A stretch of 64,000 nt of DNA from Zhaonella formicivorans (GCF_004353525.1 NZ_CP085524.1:1212142-1276141); one strand, 5' to 3'. Counted from the first letter of the stretch, positions 33,317-43,807 are shown. Made by a program: numbers and translations. The notes: a model not told the origin generated them from the sequence alone.

Positions 33317-34567
33317 TTATACTTCCCATCCGGCCAGGTATTTAGCCTGTTCGGGCGTCAAACGGTCAATGCTTACCCCTAAACTTTGCAGCTTCAGGTT
33401 TGCCACCCTTTTATCGATTTCCTCACTTACAGGATATAGTTTTGCTTCCAGTTTGCCGTAATTTTGGTCTACATACTGTAAGGACAATGCTTGCAATGCA
33501 AAAGTCATATCCATAATCTCCGCGGGATGACCGTCGCCGGCGGCCAAATTGACCAGCCTGCCTTCAGCCAGTAGATAAAGTTTACGACCATCGGCCAACT
33601 GAAACTCCTCTATATTTTTCCTGACCACCCGTTTCTGCACTGCTAAGGATCTTAAATCTGGTTTGCTGATTTCCACATCAAAATGGCCCGCGTTAGCCAA
33701 GACAGCGCCATCTTTCATCACCTGGAAATGTTCTTTAGCGATAACATCTTTATTGCCGGTAACGGTAATAAAGAAATCGCCCAACGGGGCAGCCTCCACC
33801 AAAGGCATTACGCGAAAACCGTCCATAATTGCTTCCGCTGCCTTAATAGGATCTATTTCCGTAACAATCACCTTGGCACCTAAGCCTTTGGCTCGCATGG
33901 CAACTCCTTTGCCGCACCAGCCATAGCCAACCACTACTACAGTCTTACCCGCCACCACCAGGTTGGTGGTACGCATAATGCCATCCCATACTGACTGTCC
34001 GGTGCCATACCTGTTATCAAACAAGTATTTACACAAGGCATCGTTGACCCCGATCATGGGAAACTTCAACACGCCATCTTTTTCCAAGGCTTTGAGACGC
34101 AAAATACCGGTCGTAGTCTCTTCTGCTCCGCCGCGTATCTTCGTTAGGAGTTCCTGTCGCTCAAAGTGAATGGTTGAAACCAGATCCCCGCCGTCGTCAA
34201 TTATTAAATCGGGCTCAAAATCCAATGCCTGGTGGATATGCTTTTTGTATTCTTCCTCCGTGGCCCCGTACCACGCAAAAGCACCAATCCCATCCTTGAC
34301 CAGGGCAGCTACTACATCGTCCTGAGTTGATAAAGGATTGCTGGCTGTAACCGTCACTTCAGCCCCGCCGCTTTGGATCACTTTGGCCAGGTAAGCGGTC
34401 TTAGCCTCTAAATGGAGGCAGATTACAACCTTTTTGCCGCTAAAAGGCTTTTTTAATCTAAACTCCTCTTCAATAGTTCTGAGCACTGGCATGTGCTCCT
34501 GTACCCATTCGATTTTTAATTTTCCTTCCGGTGCCAAATTAAGGTCCTTGATAGCATAGTTCTGCAT
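33317..34567 (-). CDS. ahcY: S-adenosylhomocysteine hydrolase (or S-inosylhomocysteine hydrolase)
   Basis: AhcY splits S-adenosylhomocysteine to homocysteine and adenosine, removing an inhibitor of methyl transfer. The 416-aa protein has the substrate motif [14 protein letters not shown], the NAD-binding [19 protein letters not shown] and the C-terminal [17 protein letters not shown]. It is the short form, without the roughly 40-residue insert of many bacterial enzymes. Short forms in some anaerobes act on S-inosylhomocysteine, so the substrate is not certain. The ATG at 34567 has GGAGGTG before it. Confidence 0.92.
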   Translation of the reverse strand: MQNYAIKDLNLAPEGKLKIEWVQEHMPVLRTIEEEFRLKKPFSGKKVVICLHLEAKTAYLAKVIQSGGAEVTVTASNPLSTQDDVVAALVKDGIGAFAWYGATEEEYKKHIHQALDFEPDLIIDDGGDLVSTIHFERQELLTKIRGGAEETTTGILRLKALEKDGVLKFPMIGVNDALCKYLFDNRYGTGQSVWDGIMRTTNLVVAGKTVVVVGYGWCGKGVAMRAKGLGAKVIVTEIDPIKAAEAIMDGFRVMPLVEAAPLGDFFITVTGNKDVIAKEHFQVMKDGAVLANAGHFDVEISKPDLRSLAVQKRVVRKNIEEFQLADGRKLYLLAEGRLVNLAAGDGHPAEIMDMTFALQALSLQYVDQNYGKLEAKLYPVSEEIDKRVANLKLQSLGVSIDRLTPEQAKYLAGWEV

Positions 34568-34766
34568 AAATACACCTCCAAAAAGGCCCACAGCCTTTGT
34601 ATTTTTACTCCCATATCATATTATGCTTCTGCTGATTTTCCCCCGCCGACCGGAGCAACAACGGCATTTTATCCAATGGTTTTCTGCACATAACCGGCTT
34701 CTGACTTTATTATGTTCTCCTTTTCCCAGTCAAATCCTGCCTGAGTTTACTTGCGATAAAAAAAAT

Positions 34767-34791
34767 AAGGCATGAATTGCTCATGCCTTGA
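34767..34791 (+). repeat. 25-bp hairpin repeat flanking element A, left copy
   Basis: This sequence is itself a hairpin, with AAGGCATGA and TCATGCCTT arms. It recurs at 35198-35222 with one mismatch, on the other side of element A, in the same orientation. Confidence 0.85.
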
Positions 34792-35197
34792 GATCGTCGA
34801 CAAAGTATTATTAGCCCTCGCAAAATTGTAACCCTTGTACCGTTGCTCCAAAGACTATCGCCAAGAGCGCTGGCCTGCTCAGGCTCTATGCAAGCCTTAT
34901 GAACGACCGCATAAGGGCAACTAGACTTCTGCCGGCCCTAAAGGACTGGAATTTCTATGCATTATGAAACATAATGCTAGAAATTCTGGCGCGCTCACGC
35001 TTGGTACAAGCCAAGTCTTCTTTACGTTTGACTTCCAGCGGCACGCGGTGACGCGACGTCCTATCGCTCCACCGCTCTCGCGGCGTCCGTGCCGCTCGTC
35101 CGCTTCCAGTCAAACTCTTCGCAGAGCGCTCTAGGGCTTGTCATAATGTCGCAACTACACACAATGGATTACAATTTTTGCATTTGTCTACAAGCTG
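34792..35197. mobile_element. Structured repeat element A (shares its ends with element B at 62483-62620)
   Basis: About 403 bp begin CGTCGACAAAGTATTATTAG (34795) and end TTTGTCTACAAGCTG (35183-35197). The interior is full of inverted repeats: GCAAAATTGTAA near each end, a GAATTTCTA...TAGAAATTC hairpin at 34950-34987, and GTTTGACT...AGTCAAAC with nested CGGCACG/CGTGCCG at about 35028-35117. No protein of sensible size is encoded. Its two ends recur in element B, and both elements are bracketed by copies of a palindromic hairpin. It may be a mobile element or a structured RNA. Confidence 0.65.
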
Positions 35198-35222
35198 AAG
35201 GAATGAATTGCTCATGCCTTGA
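35198..35222 (+). repeat. 25-bp hairpin repeat flanking element A, right copy
   Basis: It matches 34767-34791 at 24 of 25 positions. It lies just after the dapL stop (35239, minus strand) and could be dapL's terminator, duplicated when element A arrived. Confidence 0.85.
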
Positions 35223-35238
35223 TTGCTATGTTATGTTA

Positions 35239-36411
35239 CTAAAACTCTACCTTGCCGATAGCTTCCTGCATCCTCCGTAAAGCTTCTATGATACGCTCCT
35301 TTTCAATGCAGAGAGAAATGCGGAAATAACCCTCGCCGTATTCACCGTACCCATTGCCTGGGGTCACTATAACGCCTGCTTTTTCCAGCACAACCTCAGC
35401 AAAGCCGGCGGAAGTGTAGCCTTTAGGTACCGGCGCCCAGATATAAAAGGTAGCTTTCGGCTTTTCCAAGCTCCAACCCATAGCATTCAGCCCGTCTACC
35501 ACTACATCCCGACGTTCGCGGTAAACTTCGCACATCCTTTGCACGCATTCCTGGTCACCAAGCAGCCCGGCTATACCGGCATACTGTACCGCCTGGAATG
35601 CACCGGAATCGAGGTTGGATTTTAACCTACCCAGGGCTTCAATGACATCTGCCCGGCCTGCAGCCCAGCCGATCCTCCAACCGGTCATATTGTACGGTTT
35701 GGACAAGGAGTTAAATTCAATGCCCACTTCTTTGGCTCCGGGGGCCTGCAGGAAACTAGGCGCTTTATATCCTTCAAAAGTAATTTCGCTATAAGCAGCA
35801 TCATGGCAGACTATGACATCATACTCTTTGGCAAAGGCAACCACGTCTCGGTAAAAATCCAAAGTAGCCAAAGCACCTGTGGGGTTGTTAGGGTAATTAA
35901 TAAACATCAACTTAGCTTTCTTGGCAACCTCCGAGGGAATTGCCTCAAGATCCGGCAAAAAGCCGTTTTCGGCTTTTAGCGGCATCAAATATGGCTCTCC
36001 GCCTGCCAAAAGGGTACCGATGCCGTAAACGGGATATCCCGGATCGGGTACCAGGTTGATATCGCCCGGGTCTACATAACAGAAGTTAATATGGGCAATA
36101 CCTTCTTTGGAGCCGATGAGGGTAACCACTTCCGTCTTGGGATCCAATTCCACACCAAACCTTCTTTTGTACCAAGCTGCTACAGCCTTGCGGTATTCCA
36201 ACAGGCCGACGGAAGAAGGGTACTGGTGGTTAGCCGGATTATGGGCTTCTTCTACCAGTTTGGCGATGATATGGTCCGGGGTGGGACGGTCCGGGTCGCC
36301 AATCCCCAAACTGATGATGTCAACGCCTTTCTCCTTGGCTTCAGCGATTTTCTTTTCAATCCTGGCAAATAAATAAGGGGGTAATTTTCTGATCCGTTCC
36401 GCTTCTCTCAT
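35239..36411 (-). CDS. dapL: LL-diaminopimelate aminotransferase
   Basis: DapL is a PLP enzyme that converts tetrahydrodipicolinate directly to LL-diaminopimelate, the short route to lysine and peptidoglycan. The 390-aa protein is a fold-type I aminotransferase with [28 protein letters not shown] and the PLP-lysine motif [15 protein letters not shown] near residue 233. It lies 16 bp after dapF and shares its lysine riboswitch. DapL next to DapF is functionally exact, since DapF acts on the DapL product. Confidence 0.9.
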   Translation of the reverse strand: MREAERIRKLPPYLFARIEKKIAEAKEKGVDIISLGIGDPDRPTPDHIIAKLVEEAHNPANHQYPSSVGLLEYRKAVAAWYKRRFGVELDPKTEVVTLIGSKEGIAHINFCYVDPGDINLVPDPGYPVYGIGTLLAGGEPYLMPLKAENGFLPDLEAIPSEVAKKAKLMFINYPNNPTGALATLDFYRDVVAFAKEYDVIVCHDAAYSEITFEGYKAPSFLQAPGAKEVGIEFNSLSKPYNMTGWRIGWAAGRADVIEALGRLKSNLDSGAFQAVQYAGIAGLLGDQECVQRMCEVYRERRDVVVDGLNAMGWSLEKPKATFYIWAPVPKGYTSAGFAEVVLEKAGVIVTPGNGYGEYGEGYFRISLCIEKERIIEALRRMQEAIGKVEF

Positions 36412-36427
36412 TTTATCAACATCCTCC

Positions 36428-37264
36428 TTAAACGCTGTAATCTCCGTTAAAAACAGTCTCCGCAGGTCCGGTCATATAAACGTGGTTGTCATGCTCGTTC
36501 CAAAAGATCTGCAAATCTCCCCCGGCCAAATGAACGGTTACTTTTCGCTCGGTCAGAAGATTTAATACTCCTGCCACCGCAACAGCACAAGCCCCTGTAC
36601 CACAAGCTAATGTTTCGCCCGCTCCCCGCTCCCAGACTTTCATCCTAACTTCATTGGGACTTAAAATCTGTACAAATTCCACATTGGTCTTTTTGGGAAA
36701 AACATAATGGGTTTCGATTTGCCGGCCTAATGCGGCCAAAGGAATCTCATCCAAATTTCCTGTGTAAATAACGCAGTGCGGATTGCCCATGGACACCGCC
36801 GTTACCTGGTAAGGCTGTCCCCCTACCACCAGAGTCTCATTTACCACCAGGCCCGGTTCTCCCAGCATTGGAATAAGCGCACGGTCCAGATGAGGTTCTC
36901 CCATATCCACACAAATGCCGGTAATGCTGCCACTTTCTATTTGCAGGCGGGGCACGATTATGCCAGCCAGGGTTTCAACCCTGATCTCCTCTTTTTTTAC
37001 AATCCCTTGTTCATACACATATTTGGCAAAACACCTGATGCCATTTCCGCACATCTCCGCCTCGCTGCCATCGGAGTTAAAAATGCGCATTCTGATATCT
37101 GCTACCTCAGAAGGCAGAATAATCATAAGCCCGTCGGCCCCGATTCCAAAATGACGGTCGCATACCTTAACTGCCAGCTCTCCTAAGTCTACCCCAGGGC
37201 TCAGTTCTTTACCCTCCAACACTACAAAATCATTACCCAAGCCATGCATTTTGGTAAACTTCAT
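36428..37264 (-). CDS. dapF: Diaminopimelate epimerase
   Basis: DapF converts LL- to meso-diaminopimelate without a cofactor, using two cysteines. Both are present: [13 protein letters not shown] near residue 75 and [14 protein letters not shown] near residue 219. The 278-aa product starts [15 protein letters not shown] at the ATG at 37264, behind ACGGAGGTG. The longer open frame runs into the riboswitch terminator and is not used. It is the first gene after the lysine riboswitch. Confidence 0.96.
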   Translation of the reverse strand: MKFTKMHGLGNDFVVLEGKELSPGVDLGELAVKVCDRHFGIGADGLMIILPSEVADIRMRIFNSDGSEAEMCGNGIRCFAKYVYEQGIVKKEEIRVETLAGIIVPRLQIESGSITGICVDMGEPHLDRALIPMLGEPGLVVNETLVVGGQPYQVTAVSMGNPHCVIYTGNLDEIPLAALGRQIETHYVFPKKTNVEFVQILSPNEVRMKVWERGAGETLACGTGACAVAVAGVLNLLTERKVTVHLAGGDLQIFWNEHDNHVYMTGPAETVFNGDYSV

Positions 37265-37293
37265 AGTCGCACCTCCGTTTTTCCTCGTGAGAA

Positions 37294-37325
37294 TAGCAAA
37301 AAACGGCTGAGAGTACATCACCAGC
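37294..37325 (-). terminator. Terminator hairpin of the lysine riboswitch
   Basis: On the minus strand CGGCTG pairs with CAGCCG and is followed by TTTTTT. It lies between the aptamer and the dapF ribosome site, so lysine binding would favour early termination. Confidence 0.75.
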
Positions 37326-37562
37326 CGCAAGTCTCAAAGGCAAGGTAAGACTCATCCCTCCTGTTCGTGAGATAGTGCTCCACCTAATAGCCAGGTACCA
37401 TTAGGTGACAGTCCTGCACCTGTTCGATGCAGGCCCAGCCAAGAAGCCTGGGTAGCTTCTTGACTTCGGCGGATGCCCCTTTCCCTACAGCTCATTACCA
37501 CCCGGTTCCTTGTAAGTACTTTTGACTACCGCACCTCTACCTCACCTCTTCTGAGATGAGGT
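37326..37562 (-). ncRNA. Lysine riboswitch (L box) controlling dapF-dapL
   Basis: Read on the minus strand the leader has the conserved L-box order: GAGGTAGAGGTGCGG, a loop-E-like AAGTACTTACAAGG, GAGCTGTAGGGAAAGGGGCATCCGCCGAAG, a GGCTTCTTGGCTGGG...TGCATCGAACAGGTGCA region, GGACTGTCACCTAATGG... and GGTGGAGCACTATCTCAC, which closes the long P1 stem. The GGGGCATCCGCCGAAG block is diagnostic. Downstream genes are dapF and dapL of lysine synthesis. Confidence 0.93.
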
Positions 37563-37584
37563 TTATTTGATAAAGTTTGTGGTA

Positions 37585-37614
37585 ATCTTAACATACTCTT
37601 TTAGTTATTGTCAA
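37585..37614 (-). promoter_or_regulatory. Promoter of the lysine riboswitch-dapF-dapL transcript
   Basis: On the minus strand TTGACA (37614-37609) and TAAGAT (37590-37585) are 18 nt apart, just ahead of the aptamer. Confidence 0.65.
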
Positions 37615-37634
37615 TCGTTTTTAGTGGATGTTCA

Positions 37635-40391
37635 TTAAGCTTTTAAGTAAATCAGTTTTCTGCCGATAGGTTTAACCAGGTAATGAATAAAAGCCGTAAA
37701 GAAAGTTCTCCAACCGGCTACCATGAGGATCAAGTACCAATGATAGCCGTTTAGGGGAGTAGTTTTAAAAATTGGCTGTAGCCAAGGCAGGTATATAACC
37801 GCCAGCTCCATGGTAATTGAGCAGCAAACAGCTAACACCAGGTAGGGATTAGAAAAAACACCCACCTGAAATAAGGAATACCTTTCAGATTTACAGTCAA
37901 ATACATGGAACAACTGGGAAAAAACCAATGTGGCAAATGCCATGGTACGGGCCAAAGTCAAATTGCCATCGCTTAAGTAATTGGCCAGCACAAAAACCAG
38001 GAGGGTCCCAAGGCCAATCTGCAGCCCCCTACTCCCTATTTTGCGCCATAACCCCCGGGAGAATACGCTCTCTTTCGGATGACGCGGTTTGCGCTGCATA
38101 ATGTCCGGGTCAGCATTATCAACCCCCAGCGCCATAGCAGGCAGCCCGTCTGTGACCAGGTTCACCCAGAGGATCTGAATAGGAAGCAGCGGTAACGGCA
38201 GAGCAAACAAAGCGGCCAGAAACATGGTTAACACTTCGCCTACATTACAGGACAAAAGATATCTGATAAATTTCCGGATATTGTCATAGATTGCCCTTCC
38301 CTCTTCCACCGCAGCAACTATGGTGGCAAAGTTGTCATCGGCCAGAATCATTGCCGAAGCTTCTTTGGTAACATCTGTTCCGGTCTTGCCCATGGCAACC
38401 CCGATATCCGCCTCCTTAACAGCAGGCGCGTCATTTACCCCGTCCCCGGTCATGGCCACCACCTCACCTCTTTGTTTCAGTGCTTTCACAATGCGCAGCT
38501 TATGCTTGGGAGAAACCCGGGCATATACCGAAATATCCTTCACCCGGGAGGCAAATTCTTCATCATCCATGGCATCCAACTCCACGCCGGTTATTACCTG
38601 TCCGGCCCCTACCGGCAAGCCCAATTCTTCTGCTACCGCCCGGGCTGTGATCTGGTGATCGCCGGTAATCATTACCGTCTTAATCCCCGCCTGCTTACAT
38701 ACTTGAATGGCTTTAAGTGCGGAAGGCCTTGGCGGGTCTATCATTCCTACCAAACCTAAAAATACCAAGTTATGTTCCAAATTGTCCGCTTCCTCAAGTC
38801 GCTCATCCCCTGACAGCTGCCTGTAGGCTATACCCAATACCCTTAAAGCTTGGCGGGCCATGGACTCATTTTCCTTCAGCACTTTTTCCTTAAGTTCATT
38901 GGTCAAGGAAAGAGCTTTACCTTCAACTAAAACGGACTGGCAGAGATTTAAAATAACATCGGGAGCCCCTTTAGTATAAATAGTCGAAACCCCGTCGTCC
39001 TGCCGGTAAATGACAGACATACGCTTGCGCTCCGAATCGAAAGGTATTTCGCCAATTCTCCTCTCTTCCCGCTCCACCTGTTCCCGCCAGATCCCGCCTT
39101 TGGCAGCTAAAACCAGCAGGGCGCCTTCCGTAGGATCGCCGCTGATTTCCCAACTGCTTGCCTTCCCGTTTTTTTGTCTGAACAAACCGGATAAGGGAGT
39201 GCCGTCTTTCTTCAGGCCTGCATTATTACATAAAGCGCAGCATTTGAGCAACAGTTTCATCGTCTTGTTCCCCCTGCCGATTTTCTTGCCATTTGCCTCA
39301 AATTCCCCCCTCGGGTCATAACCTTGCCCTGTAACCTGCACCTTCAGGCCATCGCAAAAGATCTGTCGGGCAGTCATTTCATTTTGGGTTAGCGTCCCTG
39401 TCTTGTCGGAACAAATTACCGTAGCACAGCCCAGAGTTTCCACAGCGGGCAGTTTACGGACAATGGCATTCCTGCGGATCATTTTTTGCACTCCGATAGC
39501 CAGCGCCACAGTTACAATTGCGGGCAGACCTTCCGGAATAGCCGCCACCGCCAGGCTGACCCCTGCCAGAAACATCTGGTAGATGGCTTCTCCTCTTAAT
39601 ACCCCGGTTACTACTACCAGAGCGCAGATGAGCAGGCAAAAAACCACCAGCAACTTGCCGAGCTGGGCCAGGCGCTTTTGCAGCGGTGTTTCTTCTTCTT
39701 CAACCTGCTCAATCATTCCCGCGATCTGACCCATTTCAGTGCGCATGCCGGTAGCAGTAACCACGGCCTTGCCTCTGCCCCTGGTAATTACTGTGCCCAT
39801 ATAAACCATGTTCTTCCTGTCGCCCAAAGCCACTTTTTCCCCGTCAAGAGGTTCCGTTTTCTTTTTCACAGGATGGGATTCACCCGTTAAAGTGGCTTCT
39901 TCTACTTCCAAATTAACTGCCTCTGTCAACCTGGCATCGGCAGGCACCCTATCCCCCGTTTCCAGGCAGAGCAAATCCCCAGGCACCAGGTCTTTAGCAG
40001 GTACTGTCCGCTGCTGCCCATCCCTGATTACAGTTGCTGCGGGTGCAGCTAGTTTTTTTAACGCCTCCAGCGATTTTTCCGCCCTAAATTCCTGAATAAA
40101 ACCTAAAATGGCGTTAAGAATTACAATGGCCAGTATAGTTATGGCATCAGCGTATTCCCCCAGCATGCCGGAAATTAGAGTAGCCCCGATTAACACCAGC
40201 ACCATAAAATCCTGGAATTGTCCCAGCAGGATTTTCAGCGGTAAAATTCTTTTTGCTTGCTGCAGCTGGTTCGGCCCAACCTCCGCCAGCCTGCGTTCCG
40301 CTTCTTTTCCGCTTAAGCCTTTTTCTCCGTCGGAAGCCAAGATCGCCATAACTTCTGAGGCTTCCAATTGAAACCAACTACGCTCCTTCAT
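37635..40391 (-). CDS. Calcium-transporting P-type ATPase (PacL/SERCA-like)
   Basis: This 918-aa P2-type ATPase pumps cations, most likely Ca2+, out of the cell. An N-terminal cation-ATPase domain is followed by the actuator motif TLTGESHPV, the M4 ion-site AAIPEGLPAIVTVA, the phosphorylation site ICSDKTGTLTQNEM, the hinge MTGDGVNDAPAVKEADIG and the M6 ion-site LWVNLVTDGLPAMALG. The length and ion-site motifs fit Ca2+-ATPases. It stands alone, divergent from rqcH. Confidence 0.93.
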   Translation of the reverse strand: MKERSWFQLEASEVMAILASDGEKGLSGKEAERRLAEVGPNQLQQAKRILPLKILLGQFQDFMVLVLIGATLISGMLGEYADAITILAIVILNAILGFIQEFRAEKSLEALKKLAAPAATVIRDGQQRTVPAKDLVPGDLLCLETGDRVPADARLTEAVNLEVEEATLTGESHPVKKKTEPLDGEKVALGDRKNMVYMGTVITRGRGKAVVTATGMRTEMGQIAGMIEQVEEEETPLQKRLAQLGKLLVVFCLLICALVVVTGVLRGEAIYQMFLAGVSLAVAAIPEGLPAIVTVALAIGVQKMIRRNAIVRKLPAVETLGCATVICSDKTGTLTQNEMTARQIFCDGLKVQVTGQGYDPRGEFEANGKKIGRGNKTMKLLLKCCALCNNAGLKKDGTPLSGLFRQKNGKASSWEISGDPTEGALLVLAAKGGIWREQVEREERRIGEIPFDSERKRMSVIYRQDDGVSTIYTKGAPDVILNLCQSVLVEGKALSLTNELKEKVLKENESMARQALRVLGIAYRQLSGDERLEEADNLEHNLVFLGLVGMIDPPRPSALKAIQVCKQAGIKTVMITGDHQITARAVAEELGLPVGAGQVITGVELDAMDDEEFASRVKDISVYARVSPKHKLRIVKALKQRGEVVAMTGDGVNDAPAVKEADIGVAMGKTGTDVTKEASAMILADDNFATIVAAVEEGRAIYDNIRKFIRYLLSCNVGEVLTMFLAALFALPLPLLPIQILWVNLVTDGLPAMALGVDNADPDIMQRKPRHPKESVFSRGLWRKIGSRGLQIGLGTLLVFVLANYLSDGNLTLARTMAFATLVFSQLFHVFDCKSERYSLFQVGVFSNPYLVLAVCCSITMELAVIYLPWLQPIFKTTPLNGYHWYLILMVAGWRTFFTAFIHYLVKPIGRKLIYLKA

Positions 40392-40543
40392 CCTGATTGT
40401 CCCTCCCAGCTAATGCTTCCATCTTTAGAATCATATTCCAGTGCTTGGGAGAAAATAACTGTTCCCCTTCCCTTTTAGTTGCAATTTAAACCTTGCCTCT
40501 GCTAGAATGAATTAATAGTAAGACTGAGAAAAGGAGTAAAACA

Positions 40544-42313
40544 ATGGCCTTTGACGGGATTGTACTGGCTGCTGTACAACAGGAACTATCGGCAAGACTT
40601 TTAAACGGTCGCATAGATAGAATTTATCAACCGTCCTCAGATACCGTAGTATTGCACATCCGCCAGCGAAGCGGAAACTTTAAACTTCTATTGTCTGCCC
40701 ACGCTTATGATGCCAGAGTACACCTGACTACAGCCAATTTTAGCAACCCATTTAACCCGCCTCTTTTTTGCATGGTTTTGAGGAAACACTTGGAAGGCGG
40801 CAAAATATTGAGTATCGAGCAGGAAGAATTGGAGAGGCTGCTCTCTTTTACCGTGGAAGCCCTGGATGAACTTGGTCAAATGAAGAGCAAGCAATTGATT
40901 GTGGAAATCATGGGCAAACACAGCAATATCCTGCTGGTGGACCCGGAATCAAACACCATAATCGACGGCATCAAACGCTACACCCATGCGGTGAGCAGGC
41001 ACCGGGAAGTTCTTCCCGGCAGGGTTTATATCGCCCCGCCCGCTCAACATAAGCTTAACCCGCTCCACATTTCTGAGGAGCAATTTAAAGCCGCGCTTTT
41101 TAACGACAATTTTTCTGCCAAAGTAAGTAAAATACTGGTTAAACAACTGGCTGGGCTCAGTTCCCTCATGGCAAACGAAATTGTTTACAGGGCAGGCTTG
41201 GACCAGGAAATAACGCTGGAACTGCTGGGAGATTATGATTTGACCAGGCTGTGGCAGGAATTGCAAAGCATTGCTGCGGCTGTCAAGACCGGTGCTTTCA
41301 CTCCATCGGTCTACTCGTTCCGGGATAACCTGCTGGATTACGCTGCTATTAAATTACAACAGTTCCCTTTTGCCCAAGAAATGATTTTTCCCGGCATGAG
41401 CGAGGCCTTGGACAGTTTTTTCCAGGCGAAGCAGGCTAAGGACGAACTGCAACGGGCTAAAAATGAGCTGCGCAGAATTTTAACCAAAGAGCTGGAGAGA
41501 AACAGAAAAAAGCAGGCGCTGCAGGAAGAGACCATCGCCCAGGCAAAACTGGCCGAACCTTACCGGATTAAAGGTGAGCTCTTGACTGCCAATATCTATC
41601 GCGTTAGTAAAGGCGACAAGACTGTCCTGGTGGAAAATTTCTACAACCCTGATGACGGTCCCCTCTTGATCGAGTTAAAACCGGAGCTCTCGCCTGCCCA
41701 AAATGCACAAACTTACTTTAAAAAGTACAACAAAGCCAAAGCAGGGGCAAAAAAAGCACAGGAACAACTGCGCTTAACCAACGAAGAAATTTATTATTTG
41801 GAAAGCGTTCTGGAAAGTGTTGATAGGGCAAATCAAATGGCAGAACTGGCTGAAATCAGGAGCGAAATGATTGCCCAGGGCTACTTGGAGCAGGATATCC
41901 CAAGGAAAAGCAAAAAACCCCAGCAAGAACAAGCAAAAGCAATGCCTATGGTCTTTCGGGCCAGCAGCGGTTTACCGATTTTAGTGGGCAAAAACAACAG
42001 GCAAAATGACTGGCTGACGATGAAACTGGCTAAAGATCACGACATCTGGCTGCATGTTAAAGATCTGCCCGGTTCCCACGTGGTCATCCAAACCGGGGGG
42101 AAAAATGTGCCGGACAGCGCCTTGCTGGAGGCCGCAACCCTGGCTGCATATTTCAGCAAGGGACAATATTCGGGCCAGGTACCTGTGGACTGGACCTTGA
42201 AAAAGTACGTTAGAAAGCCTAACGGAGCCAAACCTGGAATGGTAATCTACGATCACCAGCAGACCATCTATGTCACCCCGGAGGAAGAAGTGGTCAACAA
42301 ACTTAAAGCGTAA
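40544..42313 (+). CDS. rqcH: Ribosome quality-control factor RqcH (NFACT/FbpA family)
   Basis: RqcH binds stalled 50S subunits and adds alanine tails to nascent chains for degradation. The 589-aa protein starts MAFDGIVLAAVQQELSARLL, the NFACT-N domain. Coiled-coil helices lie at about residues 290-340 and 400-440, and the NFACT-R domain forms the C-terminus with KNNRQNDWLTMKLAKDHDIW and HVKDLPGSHVVI. The older name fibronectin-binding protein refers to the same family. An AAAAGGAG site precedes the ATG. Confidence 0.94.
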   Translation: MAFDGIVLAAVQQELSARLLNGRIDRIYQPSSDTVVLHIRQRSGNFKLLLSAHAYDARVHLTTANFSNPFNPPLFCMVLRKHLEGGKILSIEQEELERLLSFTVEALDELGQMKSKQLIVEIMGKHSNILLVDPESNTIIDGIKRYTHAVSRHREVLPGRVYIAPPAQHKLNPLHISEEQFKAALFNDNFSAKVSKILVKQLAGLSSLMANEIVYRAGLDQEITLELLGDYDLTRLWQELQSIAAAVKTGAFTPSVYSFRDNLLDYAAIKLQQFPFAQEMIFPGMSEALDSFFQAKQAKDELQRAKNELRRILTKELERNRKKQALQEETIAQAKLAEPYRIKGELLTANIYRVSKGDKTVLVENFYNPDDGPLLIELKPELSPAQNAQTYFKKYNKAKAGAKKAQEQLRLTNEEIYYLESVLESVDRANQMAELAEIRSEMIAQGYLEQDIPRKSKKPQQEQAKAMPMVFRASSGLPILVGKNNRQNDWLTMKLAKDHDIWLHVKDLPGSHVVIQTGGKNVPDSALLEAATLAAYFSKGQYSGQVPVDWTLKKYVRKPNGAKPGMVIYDHQQTIYVTPEEEVVNKLKA

Positions 42314-42340
42314 TGCCCGGCTCATCGCCGGGCGTTATTT
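42313..42340. terminator. Terminator between rqcH and the convergent phosphodiesterase gene
   Basis: GCCCGGC (42315-42321) pairs with GCCGGGC (42327-42333), followed by GTTATTTT. Confidence 0.7.
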
Positions 42341-43807
42341 TCCTGTTAAATGTTCGAGGATAAAGGGGGCTATCTTATCTATTTGACATGTTTGTGGCTG
42401 CTTGTCGGTGCCCGCTATGATCAGCGGGACCAGGGAATCCTCCCGGTGTAAGGAACCGTGACTCCCGCCGCCGGGGTGGATAGCAGCCGCTTCCCCGCCG
42501 AACTCGTAACCGGGTGCGGCAGATAAGGCAATGCAGGTTTCGGGCCTGGCCTCCAATGCGTGTCTTATCCTGTTAAATGCATCAGGGTACTCAGCAAAGT
42601 GGACTGTATTTTCTTTAACTTTGCCGCCTACAACTGCAATGTCACCTTCAAAATCCCACCCAATGCCGGCATCATCCTTAAAGCTTCCCCCAGAGGAAAA
42701 GGCTAGCAATTGACCGTTCCCGCCGCTCTTTACAAAGTAAGTTTTCTCCTCCCGCCACATCACTTGGGCAATCCGGGGATCTTTCGCAAGCTGCCCCACT
42801 ATTTTGCGCCTGAGCTCCAGGCGTTCATGCAAAATATCAATATAGGCCATCCGCTCATTGGGGCTGATAACCAAATCGCTGTCCCTGCTGCCCTGAGCGC
42901 CGAGGCGCAAAACTCGGTAAGAAGGAAGCAACTGCTCCAAATTAATCACCGCTTCTTTTCCCCGCAAGACCGGTGTTTGGGCATGGTCCCCCATGATGAT
43001 AAAAATCATCCGGTTTAAAACTTCATCCGAACCGCAAGCCCGTAAAATCTCGCCTAAGTAGGCATCCACCCGCCTAATGATTTTACTTGTAGCCCACGGG
43101 CCGTGCCGGTGGCTATAGTGATCGTTGTCGGGGAAATAGAGCAGCGTCAACTCAGGCAGTTCCCCCCGTTGGATCAAATGGAGGCAGGCCGCAGCAGTAA
43201 AAGCATCGTTGATGCCGTAACGTTTCCATGGTGTGTACAGATAAGCTCCCTGCAACGTCAAGCCAGGAGGGTAGATTATTTTGCCTAGGATTAGCTCTTC
43301 CGGCCCCAGGATTTGTTCCCCGCGCAGCCATTTTCCGGAGAGCAGGCGGAGCAACCATGGAAAGTTGGGCTCATGTTTTACAGAACCTCGTCGCATAAAG
43401 AAATTAAGGTTGGCAGATTTCAGACCTTGCTTGGATAACTGTTCATGCAGGGTTAAAACCTCTTTTTTTAAATGGCAGTGATTTAAACGGTAAAACCAAT
43501 TATATAAGGTTCTCCCCAGCCCCTGTTTCAGGGCAGCACTGAAAGTAGCGCCATAATTTTCCCACCGATCCTGCTCGTAGTTATACCAAACAAAACCCGG
43601 TACCCCGTGACATTCTACCTGAGTACCGGTCATGATGCTTGCAGTGGCAGTAGGGGTCATAGTTGGGAAGACGGAAACGCACGCAGGGGAATAAAAGCCG
43701 TTTTTGCGCAAGAAATCTAAATTAGGTGCCAGTCCGCCGGCGAAACACTGTTCCAGCACGCCGGGGTGAAGTGAATCAATTATGCACAGCACCACTTTTT
43801 TGTTCAT
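42335..43807 (-). CDS. Alkaline phosphatase-superfamily protein (type I phosphodiesterase/nucleotide pyrophosphatase)
   Basis: The 490-aa protein has the superfamily metal ligands and nucleophile: CIIDSLHPGVLEQCF with the first Asp, FPTMTPTATASIMTGT with the catalytic Thr, FPDNDHYSHRHG, IIMGDHAQTPV with the Asp-His pair, and GGGSHGSLHREDSLVPLI near the C-terminus. The start at 43807 has a GGGGGATCC leader. No signal peptide is evident, so it is probably cytoplasmic. The substrate is unknown. It lies downstream of the pyr operon on the same strand but after the pyrE terminator. Confidence 0.85.
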   Translation of the reverse strand: MNKKVVLCIIDSLHPGVLEQCFAGGLAPNLDFLRKNGFYSPACVSVFPTMTPTATASIMTGTQVECHGVPGFVWYNYEQDRWENYGATFSAALKQGLGRTLYNWFYRLNHCHLKKEVLTLHEQLSKQGLKSANLNFFMRRGSVKHEPNFPWLLRLLSGKWLRGEQILGPEELILGKIIYPPGLTLQGAYLYTPWKRYGINDAFTAAACLHLIQRGELPELTLLYFPDNDHYSHRHGPWATSKIIRRVDAYLGEILRACGSDEVLNRMIFIIMGDHAQTPVLRGKEAVINLEQLLPSYRVLRLGAQGSRDSDLVISPNERMAYIDILHERLELRRKIVGQLAKDPRIAQVMWREEKTYFVKSGGNGQLLAFSSGGSFKDDAGIGWDFEGDIAVVGGKVKENTVHFAEYPDAFNRIRHALEARPETCIALSAAPGYEFGGEAAAIHPGGGSHGSLHREDSLVPLIIAGTDKQPQTCQIDKIAPFILEHLTGK

